64,000 nt of DNA from an uncultured Prevotella sp. (GCA_900554545.1 USHW01000004.1:1-64000), one strand, 5' to 3'. Positions 6,499 through 15,593 are shown, counted from the first letter of the stretch. Made by a program: numbers and translations. The notes: a model not told the origin generated them from the sequence alone.

Positions 6499-8427
6499 AT
6501 GATTGACAAGGCAACCATAGACAAGATAATGGACGCGGCGAACATCGTCGACGTTGTGTCGGAGTTTGTCTCGCTGCGGAAGGCCGGGGTGAACTATAAG
6601 GGACTGTGCCCGTTCCACGACGAGAAGACACCTTCGTTCGTCGTGTCCCCCTCGAAAGGCTATTGCCACTGCTTTTCCTGCGGCAAGGGAGGCAACGCCG
6701 TGGGCTTCATCATGGAGCACGAGCAGATGACTTACCCCGAAGCCCTGCGCTGGTTGGCCAAGAAATACAATATCGAGATACACGAACGCGAGCTGACCGA
6801 CGACGAGAAACGCGAGGAGAGTGAGCGTGAGAGCCTGTTCATCGTCAACGACTGGGCGCTGCATTACTTTCAGGACAACCTGTTCAACACGCAGGCGGGA
6901 CAGGCTATCGGCATGCAGTATTTCCGCTCGCGCGGCTTCCGCGACGACACTATAAACCGCTTCCAGCTTGGTTACGCCCTGCCGGAGCGCGACGCTTTGG
7001 CGCGCGCCGCTACGGCAAAGGGTTTCAAGGAGGAGTTTCTCGTCACCACGGGACTGTGTTACCGCCGCGAGGACGGCCGCCTGCAAGACCGCTATGCAGG
7101 GCGTGTCATCTTCCCCGTGCATACCGTCACGGGGCGCGTTGTGGCCTTCGGTGGCCGCATTTTGGAGAACAACAAGAAGCTGGCGAAGTATGTCAACTCG
7201 CCCGAATCGCTCATCTACCACAAGAGCAACGAGCTTTACGGCATATATCAGGCCAAGCACGCCATAACGAAACAAGACCGCTGCTACCTCGTTGAGGGCT
7301 ATATTGATGTAACGTCGATGCACCAGAGCGGCGTTGAGAACGTCGTGGCGTCGTCAGGAACATCGCTCACCACGGGACAGATACGCCTGATACACCGCTT
7401 CACAAACAACATAACGGTGCTTTACGACGGCGACTCCGCCGGCATACACGCCTCAATCCGTGGCATAGACATGCTGCTGGCCGAGGGCATGAACGTGAAG
7501 GTTCTGTTGCTGCCAGACGGCGACGACCCCGACAGTTTCGCGCAAAAGCACACGGCGCAGGAGTTCCGCGACTATATCGAAGCGCACCAGACAGACTTCA
7601 TCGAGTTCAAGACAAACCTGCTGCTCAAGGGAGTTACCGACCCGATAAAACGCTCCGAGGCCATCAGCAGCATTATTCGTAGTGTTTCTGTTGTAAAAGA
7701 ACCTGTAACGCGTTCTACATATATCAAAGAATCTTCGCAGCGTTTAGGAATTAAAGAGGAAATGTTTGTTGGTGCGATGAATAAATTAATTCACAAAGAC
7801 TTAGAAGACCAACAAAAACAAGAAAACAGAAAAATCGCAAATGAAGCAACAACAGATGATGTTTTATTATTACCTTCTGCGGAACAAAAAACAGCTGAAA
7901 TTGAATATTTGTTAATTCAATTAGTAGTGCGCCATGGCGAGGAAGTCTTATATAAAGATATAGAAACAGAGAATGGAGACAAGATAAATTTAAGTGTGTC
8001 ACAATATATTAGTTATGATTTAGGTACAGATGGATTAAGATTTCAAAACGAATTATATAACCGCATACTTGAAGAGGCTGTAATACATAATAACGATAAA
8101 GATTTTAAAGCTGAAAGTTATTTCACTTATCATACTGATATAGAAATCAGCAGTATTGCCATGAATATGGTAATAGAACATTATGTATTGAGCAAGAGCC
8201 TGCAAGTGAGGCACGACGAGGACACGCTGCGCAACCAGGTTGAGCACCTGATACTCGACTTCCGCATGGATTACGTGGAGCAGCATCTGAAGGACTTGCA
8301 GCGCGAAATTACCCTTTCGGCGAACGATACGGAAAAAGTGATGCGGCTGATGGCCGAATACAAGGACATGCAAGTTATCCGGAACGAAATAGCGAAGGAG
8401 CTTGGCAACGACATAGTAATGGGTTGA
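6499..8427 (+). CDS. dnaG: DNA primase
   Basis: A 642-aa primase that makes RNA primers at the replication fork. The zinc-binding domain has ligands Cys37, His40, Cys58 and Cys61 (CPFH ... CFSC). The catalytic core includes YCHCFSCGKGG, the TOPRIM elements VEGYIDV (about 263) and YDGDSAG (about 312), and a C-terminal helicase-binding region. Codon use changes abruptly: from about 7670 to 8195 (residues 394-564) the gene is AT-rich (about one third GC by eye in sampled lines; many TTA/ATA/AAA codons), while both flanks are GC-rich. The reading frame is intact across both joints, suggesting allelic recombination with a low-GC relative. Confidence 0.95.
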   Translation: MIDKATIDKIMDAANIVDVVSEFVSLRKAGVNYKGLCPFHDEKTPSFVVSPSKGYCHCFSCGKGGNAVGFIMEHEQMTYPEALRWLAKKYNIEIHERELTDDEKREESERESLFIVNDWALHYFQDNLFNTQAGQAIGMQYFRSRGFRDDTINRFQLGYALPERDALARAATAKGFKEEFLVTTGLCYRREDGRLQDRYAGRVIFPVHTVTGRVVAFGGRILENNKKLAKYVNSPESLIYHKSNELYGIYQAKHAITKQDRCYLVEGYIDVTSMHQSGVENVVASSGTSLTTGQIRLIHRFTNNITVLYDGDSAGIHASIRGIDMLLAEGMNVKVLLLPDGDDPDSFAQKHTAQEFRDYIEAHQTDFIEFKTNLLLKGVTDPIKRSEAISSIIRSVSVVKEPVTRSTYIKESSQRLGIKEEMFVGAMNKLIHKDLEDQQKQENRKIANEATTDDVLLLPSAEQKTAEIEYLLIQLVVRHGEEVLYKDIETENGDKINLSVSQYISYDLGTDGLRFQNELYNRILEEAVIHNNDKDFKAESYFTYHTDIEISSIAMNMVIEHYVLSKSLQVRHDEDTLRNQVEHLILDFRMDYVEQHLKDLQREITLSANDTEKVMRLMAEYKDMQVIRNEIAKELGNDIVMG

Positions 8428-8535
8428 ATGAATAATGAATAAAGAGAAATGAATAACGGAAAGTGAATGATGAAGAATGAGAATACGGCGTATACCACGA
8501 TTATTCATTATTCATTTTTAATTATTCATTAACAG
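8428..8535. repeat. ATGAATAATGAATAA-word inverted repeat
   Basis: After the dnaG stop, tandem TGAATAA variants run to about 8480, and inverse words (ATTATTCATTATTCATTTTT) run from 8500 to 8533. They can fold as one hairpin between dnaG and the cardiolipin synthase gene. Confidence 0.65.
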
Positions 8536-8540
8536 AACAG

Positions 8541-9965
8541 ATGGTTTACATACACTGGTTGATATTCATAGTGTACGTCTGTGTAGTGCTTGTGACGATG
8601 GTTACGGTGCTCATGGACAACCGCCAGCCGGCCAAGACGATGGCATGGGTGATGGTGCTCATCTTCATTCCCGTCATCGGCATAGTGCTTTACTTCTTTT
8701 TCGGGCAGAATACGCGCAAGGAAAAGTATATCAGCCGTCAGAGCATGGATCAGCTTACAAAGCGTTCGATGTTTGAGTTCGCCGAGCAGCAGAACCTCGT
8801 AGTGCCGGCGGAACACAGCGTGCTTGTCAAGCTTTTCGGAACACTTAACTGGGCGTTGCCGTTCAAGAACAACGAAGCCGACATCCTGACGGACGGCCAC
8901 TCGTTCTTCCTTGCCTTGCTGAAGGACATCGGCAAGGCCACCCATCACATACATCTCGAGACCTACATCATCTGCGACGACCCTCTCGGACGCCTTGTTG
9001 CCGACGCCCTTATGGACAAGGCGAGGGCCGGGGTGGAGGTCAGGTTCGTCTACGACGACGTGGGATGCTGGAACGTTCCCAATTCTTTTTTCGAGCGGAT
9101 GCGCACCGCCGGAATAGACGTTCACGCCTTCATGCCCGTAAAGTTCCCTGCTTTCACCAGCAAGGTGAACTACCGCAACCACCGCAAGCTGTGCGTGATT
9201 GACGGCAAGGTGGGCTACATCGGCGGAATGAACATCGCCATACGTTATGTGAAAGGCGACAAAGGCACGCCTTGGAGGGACACTCATCTTAGGATAAGGG
9301 GCGGTGCAGTGTACGGCATACAGCGCGCCTTCCTTGTCGACTGGTATTTTGTTGACCGCACGCTCATCACCAACCGCTGCTATTACCCTGTGCTCGACGG
9401 CTCCGTTTCAAACGACTGTCTGATGCAGATTGTGACGAGCAGCCCGGTAAGCCAGTGGCCGGAGATGATGCAGGGCTACGTCCGCATACTGCTTGAGGCC
9501 AAGCGTTACGTCTACATGGAGACTCCTTATTTCCTTCCTACGGAGCCGGTCATGTTCGCCATGCGCACCGCCGCGCTGGCCGGGATTGACGTCAGGCTGA
9601 TGGTTCCGCTGCATGCCGACGCCAAATTCGTGGAGTGGGCCAGCCGTTCTTACGTACAGGAGGCGGTCGACGCGGGCGTAGAAGTATATCTCTATACAGC
9701 CGGTTTCAACCACTCAAAGCTGCTCGTGAGCGACGACTCGCTGTCAACCTGCGGCTCGACAAACATCGATTTCCGCAGCTTCGACAACAATTTCGAGAGC
9801 AACGTGTTCATTTACGACCGCAGCATGGCGCTGCGCATCAAGCAGGTGTTCACCGACGACCTGGAGCATTGCGTGAAATACTCCGACTATATGGGCACGC
9901 GCCGGCTGTCGTTCACCCACCGTTTGTGGGAGTCTCTTGTGCGTTTGTTCTCGCCGTTGATGTAG
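8541..9965 (+). CDS. cls: Cardiolipin synthase
   Basis: A 474-aa inner-membrane phospholipase-D-type enzyme that condenses phosphatidylglycerol into cardiolipin. Two transmembrane helices (about 4-24 and 34-54) precede two PLD domains, each with an HxKxxxxD motif: HRKLCVID at His214 and HSKLLVSD at His391, both followed by the usual GG/GS-N motif (IGGMN, CGSTN). Length is normal for the family. It follows dnaG after a word-repeat hairpin. Confidence 0.93.
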   Translation: MVYIHWLIFIVYVCVVLVTMVTVLMDNRQPAKTMAWVMVLIFIPVIGIVLYFFFGQNTRKEKYISRQSMDQLTKRSMFEFAEQQNLVVPAEHSVLVKLFGTLNWALPFKNNEADILTDGHSFFLALLKDIGKATHHIHLETYIICDDPLGRLVADALMDKARAGVEVRFVYDDVGCWNVPNSFFERMRTAGIDVHAFMPVKFPAFTSKVNYRNHRKLCVIDGKVGYIGGMNIAIRYVKGDKGTPWRDTHLRIRGGAVYGIQRAFLVDWYFVDRTLITNRCYYPVLDGSVSNDCLMQIVTSSPVSQWPEMMQGYVRILLEAKRYVYMETPYFLPTEPVMFAMRTAALAGIDVRLMVPLHADAKFVEWASRSYVQEAVDAGVEVYLYTAGFNHSKLLVSDDSLSTCGSTNIDFRSFDNNFESNVFIYDRSMALRIKQVFTDDLEHCVKYSDYMGTRRLSFTHRLWESLVRLFSPLM

Positions 9966-9990
9966 TCGGCGGCATGCCTTGTGTCCGGTC

Positions 9991-10255
9991 TGTAAAGTGT
10001 TGGTAATCAACGGTTTTCCAAAAGGCCACCTTTTGCATTGCGAAAGGTGGCCTTTTGGCGTGTAAAAGACGGCCTTTTACCTTCCAATTTGCCGTGTTTT
10101 GAATTGAAAGTTGAGAATGGTGAATGGATAATTGTGATTTGCTTTGCTAACAGATAGCCTTAAAGGTAATCATAATTCTTCATTCTTAATTTTTCATTTT
10201 CAATTAAAAAACAGACCCACCCCGGCCCTCCCGAAGGGAGGGAGCTTGATTACCG
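9991..10255 (+). repeat. Composite dispersed repeat, copy A (includes array 3)
   Basis: Cap unit 9991-10019, then units AAAAGGCCACCTTTT (10020), GAAAGGTGGCCTTTT (10042) and AAAAGACGGCCTTTT (10064). An AT-rich inverted repeat follows (about 10095-10208), then a CCCTCCCGAAGGGAGGG hairpin (about 10228). The whole block reappears inverted at 34315-34577. The rest of the 9966-10496 gap has a GGTGCTCGGTAACC boundary (10277-10290) and direct AACCGTA words (10385-10495) just before the next gene. Confidence 0.85.
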
Positions 10256-10384
10256 GCTTTTGTTTGATTGCTAATTAGGTGCTCGGTAACCAATCTGCGC
10301 AATTCAGAAAACAATGAGATGTATTCCAGTTTATTTCCTTTATCTTCAAATTTTCTTCAAAATCTTGCGTTATTTTTGCAAATA

Positions 10385-10495
10385 AAACCGTATAACCGTA
10401 TGTCCCAATACTTCATAACCGTAAAACCGTACAACCTCATAACCGTAAACAAAACCGTATAACCATAAAACCTCAAAACCGTATAACCGTAAAAC
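10385..10495. repeat. AACCGTA direct-word tract
   Basis: About ten variants of AACCGTAAAACC/ACCGTATAACC run in one direction up to the ATG at 10497. No inverse arm is present, unlike the other word tracts. Related words occur in the parA-parB gap near 21395-21415. Confidence 0.75.
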
Positions 10496-10496
10496 T

Positions 10497-10913
10497 ATGT
10501 GGAAATATTATGCTTTGCTTTCCGCATTCTTTGCCGCATTGACGGCAATCTTCGCCAAAATAGGGGTGAAAGACATCAATTCTGACCTGGCTACGGCCAT
10601 ACGCACGGCGGTAATCCTGCTCATAACGTGGGGCATTGTCTTCTTCGGCGGCCATTCGGGCGAGGTGCGCGCCATACCGAGAAACGCTTGGCTGTTCCTC
10701 ATTCTGTCGGGAGCGGCCACGGGACTGTCGTGGCTTTTCTATTTCAAGGCGTTGCAGGACGGCGACGTTTCGCGCGTTGCGCCGGTCGACAAGCTCAGCG
10801 TCGTGATTACCATCTGCCTGTCGTTCCTCTTCCTGAAAGAGCCTGTCAGCCTGCGTGTCATCATCGGCGCGCTGCTGATAACCGCCGGCAGCATTGTGAT
10901 GTTGGTGAAGTGA
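10497..10913 (+). CDS. Small EamA-family membrane transporter
   Basis: A 138-aa, four-to-five-helix protein of the small EamA (drug/metabolite transporter) type, half the length of normal ten-helix members. Helices run at about 4-22, 32-50, 65-83, 96-113 and 118-135. The segment VAPVDKLSVVITICLSFLFL followed by KEPVS is the usual EamA signature. Such half-size proteins probably dimerise. The substrate is unknown. It lies 26 bp upstream of the two-component genes. Confidence 0.85.
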   Translation: MWKYYALLSAFFAALTAIFAKIGVKDINSDLATAIRTAVILLITWGIVFFGGHSGEVRAIPRNAWLFLILSGAATGLSWLFYFKALQDGDVSRVAPVDKLSVVITICLSFLFLKEPVSLRVIIGALLITAGSIVMLVK

Positions 10914-10939
10914 GGTGTAATGTAATAATGTATCATACA

Positions 10940-11617
10940 ATGAAAATCCTTATTGTAGAAGACGAACGCGAGCTTTCAGACAGCATCGCGGCCTACCTCG
11001 GCGTTGAGAATTACCTGTGCGAGCAGGCTTTTACATACGCTGACGCGAAGATGAAGCTCGGCATTTACGAGTATGACTGTGTGCTGTTAGACCTTATGTT
11101 GCCCGGAGGCGACGGGCTTGACCTGCTTCGCTACATGCGCAGACGGCGCAATCCTGCCGGCGTGATAATAATATCGGCAAAGGATTCGCTCGACGACAAG
11201 GTGAAGGGTCTCGGCATCGGGGCCGACGATTACCTTTCCAAGCCGTTCCATCTGGCCGAGCTTGGCATGCGCGTCTATGCCGTGATACGCCGCAGGGAGT
11301 TTGCTTCGAGCAACGTGTTGTCGAGCAACGGCGTTGACATAAACCTGCGCGACAAGTCTGTTACGGTGTGCGGTAGGCCGGTGGCGCTCACCCGTTCGGA
11401 GTTTGAACTGCTGCTTTTCTTCATCAGCAACAAGGGGCGCGTGGTGTCGAAGGGCGCACTGGCCGAGCACCTTAGCGGCGAGATGGCCGACATGATGGAC
11501 AACCACGACTTTGTTTACACGCACATCAAGAACCTGAAGGCCAAGCTCGCCGCCGCAGGATGCGCCAACTGCGTGAGGAATGTGTACGGAATGGGCTACA
11601 AGTGGGTTGAACTTTAA
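10940..11617 (+). CDS. OmpR-type response regulator
   Basis: A 225-aa two-component regulator. The receiver domain has the acidic pair Glu7/Asp8, phospho-acceptor Asp51 (VLLDLMLPG), Ser-Ala near 83 and Lys near 101 (YLSKPF). The C-terminal winged helix is of OmpR/PhoB type (LTRSEFELLLFF, then HIKNLKAKL and YGMGYKW). MKILIVEDE at 10940 is the natural start; an in-frame ATG 12 bp earlier is possible. The partner kinase begins 12 bp downstream, so the two are co-transcribed. Confidence 0.93.
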   Translation: MKILIVEDERELSDSIAAYLGVENYLCEQAFTYADAKMKLGIYEYDCVLLDLMLPGGDGLDLLRYMRRRRNPAGVIIISAKDSLDDKVKGLGIGADDYLSKPFHLAELGMRVYAVIRRREFASSNVLSSNGVDINLRDKSVTVCGRPVALTRSEFELLLFFISNKGRVVSKGALAEHLSGEMADMMDNHDFVYTHIKNLKAKLAAAGCANCVRNVYGMGYKWVEL

Positions 11618-11629
11618 CATATAGAGGGT

Positions 11630-12697
11630 ATGGAATTACGCACTACAAGCCTGCTGCGCACCACGCTGGCGAGGTTTGCCGTATGTACGGCTTTGCTGCT
11701 GCTTGTCGCCGCTCCGTTGTTTTACTGGCTTACGAAGAGCTTTTACGCCGAGGACATGATTGACATAATAGAGTCTGTAGAGGCAGGACAGTCGTTGCCT
11801 AAGCTCGACCTCGAGCAGGACATCATGGCCGGAATGATGCTTCAGTACTTCCTTTTCGCCGTCATAACAGGCTCTGCCGTGGTGCTTACTGCACGCATTG
11901 TGTCGAAGCGTATATGGCGTCCGTTCTACGACATGCTGGCCGCCGTCGATTCGTTCAGGATTGAAAGCGGAATCTGTCCGCCGTTGCCCGACAGCCGCAT
12001 AAGGGAGTTTGCCGAGCTGAAAGATGCGCTCGGCCGCCTTATGGAGGGAAGTGCCAGCAGTTACAAGGTGCAAAAGGAGTTCTCGGAAAACGCCTCGCAC
12101 GAGCTTCAGACGCCGCTTGCGGTCATGCGCGGAAAGCTCGACCTGCTGTCACAGTTGCCTGAAATCACCGGGCGGCAGGCGGCCATGATACAGGAGCTTT
12201 ACCAGATAAGCGGCCGCATGTCGCGGCTTAACCGCAACCTGTTGCTGCTCGCCAAGATGGACAACAGCCAGTTTGACAGCACTGAAGAGGTTGACGCCGT
12301 TGAGGTGGTGCGCGGCCTGCTGCCTTATCTTGAGAGTCTTGTAGGAGGGCTTAAGCTCACCGCCGACCTGCGCGTTGACACGTTGCCGCTGCGCGCCAAC
12401 CGCTCGCTGATGGAGAGCATGGCGGCCAACCTTGTTGTCAACGCCGTGCGACATAACCGCGAGGGAGGCGAAGTGGTGGTGAGGCTGTGTGCCGGCAGCT
12501 TTTCAGTGGAGAACACATCTTGCAGCGGAGAGCTTGACGCCGGGCGCATTTTCGAACGCTTCTACCGTCCGTCCGACAACCCGAAAGGCAACGGCCTGGG
12601 GCTGGCGATAGTCAAGGCCGTATGCGATTATCACGGCTGGGGCGTGGAATACGCTTACAGCGAAGGACGGCACAGGTTCACGGTGAAGTTCGCCTGA
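11630..12697 (+). CDS. Sensor histidine kinase
   Basis: A 355-aa membrane kinase paired with the preceding regulator. Helices at about 14-36 and 69-91 enclose a short periplasmic loop of about 30 residues, so it probably senses through the membrane or a partner rather than a large ligand domain. The phospho-acceptor His157 lies in FSENASHELQTPL. The ATP-binding N box (NLVVNAVRHNREGG) and G box (GNGLGLAIVKAVC) are intact. The signal is unknown. Confidence 0.92.
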   Translation: MELRTTSLLRTTLARFAVCTALLLLVAAPLFYWLTKSFYAEDMIDIIESVEAGQSLPKLDLEQDIMAGMMLQYFLFAVITGSAVVLTARIVSKRIWRPFYDMLAAVDSFRIESGICPPLPDSRIREFAELKDALGRLMEGSASSYKVQKEFSENASHELQTPLAVMRGKLDLLSQLPEITGRQAAMIQELYQISGRMSRLNRNLLLLAKMDNSQFDSTEEVDAVEVVRGLLPYLESLVGGLKLTADLRVDTLPLRANRSLMESMAANLVVNAVRHNREGGEVVVRLCAGSFSVENTSCSGELDAGRIFERFYRPSDNPKGNGLGLAIVKAVCDYHGWGVEYAYSEGRHRFTVKFA

Positions 12698-12724
12698 CAT
12701 GCAGCCTGAAACCAGCCGTCAGAC

Positions 12725-12827
12725 GGCCTTTGGCAAAGGGCTTTGCAAAAGGCCGTCTTTTAGCGTGCGAAAGGTGGCCTTTCAGGCTGTAAAAGGTGGC
12801 CTTTTGGAAGCCAAAAGGCCACCTTTT
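12725..12827. repeat. 22-bp-period palindrome array 4
   Basis: Units at 12725 (degenerate), 12747 (AAAAGGCCGTCTTTT), 12769 (GAAAGGTGGCCTTTC), 12791 (AAAAGGTGGCCTTTT) and 12813 (AAAAGGCCACCTTTT), all at exact 22-bp steps. It lies between the histidine kinase and the EamA gene. Confidence 0.85.
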
Positions 12828-12869
12828 GAAATACAGCGGTTATTTTGGCACTGTGTCGGTAAAAATGTT

Positions 12870-12877
12870 TAACTTTG
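12870..12877 (+). promoter_or_regulatory. Minus-7 box upstream of EamA transporter
   Basis: TAACTTTG fits TAnnTTTG. A TTTG at 12844-12847 is 22 bp upstream, slightly farther than usual. The start codon follows 29 bp after the box. Confidence 0.6.
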
Positions 12878-12906
12878 CACCCCGATAAATAAAGGCAAAC
12901 TATTTT

Positions 12907-13824
12907 ATGACAAACAATCGGCCATTGACGGCACATCTGTGCCTGTTTTTCGCTTGTGCATTCTGGGGATTGATGGCTCCTCTCGGCAAGGATGCAATGA
13001 CTCACGGGTTTAGCGGCTTGGAGATGGTTACGTTCCGCGTTGTGGGCGGCGCCGTGTTGTTCTGGCTTACGTCGCTGTTTACCAAGAAGGAGCATGTGCC
13101 ACGGCGCGACCTGCTCATGTTCATAGGCGCGGGGGTGCTCGGACTTGTAACCAACCAGTGCTGCTACACCATCGGACTAAGCATCACTTCGCCCGTTAAC
13201 GCCAGCATAGAAACCACGTCAATGCCTATTTTCGCAATGCTGTTGGCATTCTTCATACTGAAAGAACCCATCACGGCGATGAAGGCCGGAGGCGTAGCCA
13301 TTGGCTGCGTGGGCGCGGTAATACTAATCGTTACGAGCGCTACGGCGCAAAGCTCGAAGGTGGGCGACCTGCGCGGCGACCTCCTCTGCCTTGGTGCGCA
13401 GTTCTCGTTCGCGCTCTACTTGTCGCTATTCAGCAAGCTTGTACGCAAGTATTCGGTAATAACGGTAAACAAGTGGATGTTCACTTACGCAACGGTTATC
13501 ATCCTTCCGTTCACTTTCAACGACGTTGCGGGCATCAACTACGCCGCCATACCCGTGCGCACATGGCTCGAAACAGGCTTCGTTGTGCTCTTCGGCACAT
13601 ACATAAGCTACATTCTCATGATGGTAGGCCAGCACACTCTGCGCCCCACAGTCGTGAGCATATACAACTATGTGCAGCCGGTTGTGTCGGTAACGGTCAG
13701 CGTGCTCACCGGCATCGGCGTGTTCAAGCCGTCACAGGGGGCTGCCGTCATACTCGTGTGCCTCGGCGTATGGCTTGTCACCAAGTCGAAGTCAAGAAGG
13801 GATATTGAAGTAAGCGGAAAGTGA
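12907..13824 (+). CDS. EamA-family transporter (DMT superfamily)
   Basis: A 305-aa inner-membrane protein with about ten predicted helices in two EamA repeats. Each repeat ends in a conserved stretch: SPVNASIETTSMPIFAMLLA then KEPIT in the first, LRPTVVSIYNYVQPVVSVTV in the second. Family members export amino acids or other small metabolites; the substrate is not predictable here. The last codons and stop lie inside the left arm of a 42-bp inverted repeat. Confidence 0.9.
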   Translation: MTNNRPLTAHLCLFFACAFWGLMAPLGKDAMTHGFSGLEMVTFRVVGGAVLFWLTSLFTKKEHVPRRDLLMFIGAGVLGLVTNQCCYTIGLSITSPVNASIETTSMPIFAMLLAFFILKEPITAMKAGGVAIGCVGAVILIVTSATAQSSKVGDLRGDLLCLGAQFSFALYLSLFSKLVRKYSVITVNKWMFTYATVIILPFTFNDVAGINYAAIPVRTWLETGFVVLFGTYISYILMMVGQHTLRPTVVSIYNYVQPVVSVTVSVLTGIGVFKPSQGAAVILVCLGVWLVTKSKSRRDIEVSGK

Positions 13825-13921
13825 AAAACCAAAAGCGGAAAATCCATTGCCCGTCAATTGTAAGGCCATAAGCCATTACCGGGCAATGGATTTTCCGCTT
13901 TTGGTTTTCCGCTTTCCGCTT
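13812..13921. terminator. Long inverted repeat between convergent genes
   Basis: 42-bp arms (13812-13853 and 13880-13921) with about two mismatches, built from GCGGAAA words. The left arm contains the EamA stop codon. It probably ends transcription of both the plus-strand EamA gene and the minus-strand DUF362 gene. Confidence 0.75.
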
Positions 13922-13959
13922 ACATTTATGTGGATTTTTCACCTTTCGTTTTCCATTTT

Positions 13960-15051
13960 TCACTTGGCCTTCAGTCCTTTGACGGCCTCTGCCGCCGTGA
14001 TGCGGCGTCCGCCGTTGTCAAGGTCAATCAGGATGTAGCGGTCGTTGCCCATTCCGAGTTCTTTCATGTACGACAGCTGGCGCAGTCCGTGGCGCGTTTC
14101 AATGCGTTCAACTATGTCGTGGTGCTCGGCTTCGGTCATCGCGTAAATCAGGTCTATGCATGCCTGGTCGAGCGCGAGGATGTCTGTTGACGAAAGGATG
14201 CCCACGTCCGGCGTTACTACCGGTGCGGCGTTGACACCCTCGCAGTCGCATGACACTGACATGTTACGCATCACGTTGACGTATGTGACGTGCTTGCCGA
14301 AGTGGTCGATGACCGACTTTGTCGACTCGGTCATGCGTTCCATGAATTCCTCTTTGCCAATGTCCCACTGGTTGTCCTGCCCCGGCGTGGTGTGTATCCA
14401 CGCCTTGCCGATGCGTCCGTCGGCACAGCCTATGCCAATGTTCTTGTTGCTTCCGCCGAAGCCTCCCTGCGTATGGCCCTTGAAGTGGGTCAGGACGACG
14501 AGCGATTTGTAATCTTTCAGGTGGCTGCCTACCGACATCTTCGTGAACCACTTGCCGCCAATGACGGGCAGGGTGGTGGTGTCTTCCTCGTCGATTATGT
14601 CTACGGGACAGAACGTCCAGCCGTTGACCTTCAGCGTCTCGCGGTGCTGTGCGGTGGTGTAACGGTCGCCGGTGTAGTAGGTGTTTGTCTCTATGATGCT
14701 GGCTTCGGGCAGGTCTTTCTGCATCAGGGCCTTCACCCAGGCCGACGGAATGATGTTGGGGCCGTGCTGTTCGCCCGTGTGCAGCTTCACGCCTGTACGC
14801 CCGTTGATGTTCGCGCTGACCTGCTCGTAAGCCTTGATAAGCCCTTCCGGGCTTAGGTTGCGTGTGAAGTAAACGATTGACTCATTGCCGGTGCGCTCGC
14901 CGTAAGGCACGTATTTGTTGCCGTCCTTGCCGGGAGTGGGAGCCTGCTGCTCCTGCCCTGACTTGTTTTCCTGAGCCATTCCGCAGCCCGGCATGATGCC
15001 GCAGCCGAGGAAGGTCATCAACATTGGTTTTACAAAACTACTGATTTTCAT
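13960..15051 (-). CDS. DUF362 domain protein, exported
   Basis: A 363-aa protein with an N-terminal signal and a possible lipobox (MPGC, near residue 22). The conserved DUF362 body is recognisable from VVLTHFKGHTQGGFGGSNKN followed by IGIGCADGRIGK. DUF362 proteins are often next to or fused with ferredoxin domains; here no CxxCxxC cluster is present, though CDCEG near residue 270 might bind metal. The reaction is unknown. It is monocistronic, convergent with the upstream EamA gene. Confidence 0.85.
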   Translation of the reverse strand: MKISSFVKPMLMTFLGCGIMPGCGMAQENKSGQEQQAPTPGKDGNKYVPYGERTGNESIVYFTRNLSPEGLIKAYEQVSANINGRTGVKLHTGEQHGPNIIPSAWVKALMQKDLPEASIIETNTYYTGDRYTTAQHRETLKVNGWTFCPVDIIDEEDTTTLPVIGGKWFTKMSVGSHLKDYKSLVVLTHFKGHTQGGFGGSNKNIGIGCADGRIGKAWIHTTPGQDNQWDIGKEEFMERMTESTKSVIDHFGKHVTYVNVMRNMSVSCDCEGVNAAPVVTPDVGILSSTDILALDQACIDLIYAMTEAEHHDIVERIETRHGLRQLSYMKELGMGNDRYILIDLDNGGRRITAAEAVKGLKAK

Positions 15052-15290
15052 GCCTGTATTGTTTTTAGTTTATGTCCGTGTGTGCGTCAGCCGGTCGTTC
15101 AGGCGTGGCTTTTTTGTGTGGGTACATACTCCCACGTTGCAAAAATATATAATTTTTTCAATATCCGATGTAAACTTTTCAAGGCAGAAACAACCAATAT
15201 TACAGATATTGTCCGCCCCTTGCTGCGATGCCGTCAGGCTTTGGCGCGGACGCGGTTTGCCATGTATAGCCCATGGTTTTGGATGTGGTC

Positions 15291-15400
15291 TGTAACCTGT
15301 TGATAGTCAGCATGTTTGCGAAAGGCCGTGTTTTGCGCTGCAAAAGGTGGCCTTTTGGCTTGCATTTCATGCCCTTTTACAGTGTAAAAGGCGGCCTTTC
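15291..15400. repeat. 22-bp-period palindrome array 5 with cap unit
   Basis: The cap unit TGTAACCTGTTGATAGTCAG... occupies 15291-15319. Units start at 15320, 15342, 15364 (degenerate) and 15386. The best unit is AAAAGGTGGCCTTTT at 15342. Register is exactly 22 bp. Confidence 0.85.
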
Positions 15401-15465
15401 GGGTTCATCCGCATTTTTGTTGGATGAGAAAAGGAATATAAAATCGTACAAAATTAACGTCAAAT

Positions 15466-15593
15466 GAGGTACTCGGTAATCGTCATTCCGCGCTCCGACG
15501 CGGAATCCAGTGTATGCAGCCAACGTCATTTCACGCTTTTAATGTTTTCTGGATTCCGCGTCGGAGCGCGGAATGACGATTACCGAGTGCCTC
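15466..15593. repeat. Inverted-repeat element with 45-bp arms
   Basis: Arms 15466-15510 and 15549-15593 are complementary with one mismatch, around a 38-bp loop. Each arm holds ACTCGGTAATCGTCATTCCG-type sequence plus a CCGCGCTCCGACGCGG palindrome. The outer boundary (ACCGAGTGCCTC) recurs near 34255-34272 and, inverted, at 10277-10290, so this is a dispersed family. No coding capacity. Confidence 0.85.

Noticed and set aside
6172..7323. 383-codon minus-strand frame opposite dnaG
   Set aside because: It is the mirror of a GC-rich coding region, shows no family motifs and overlaps a secure gene.
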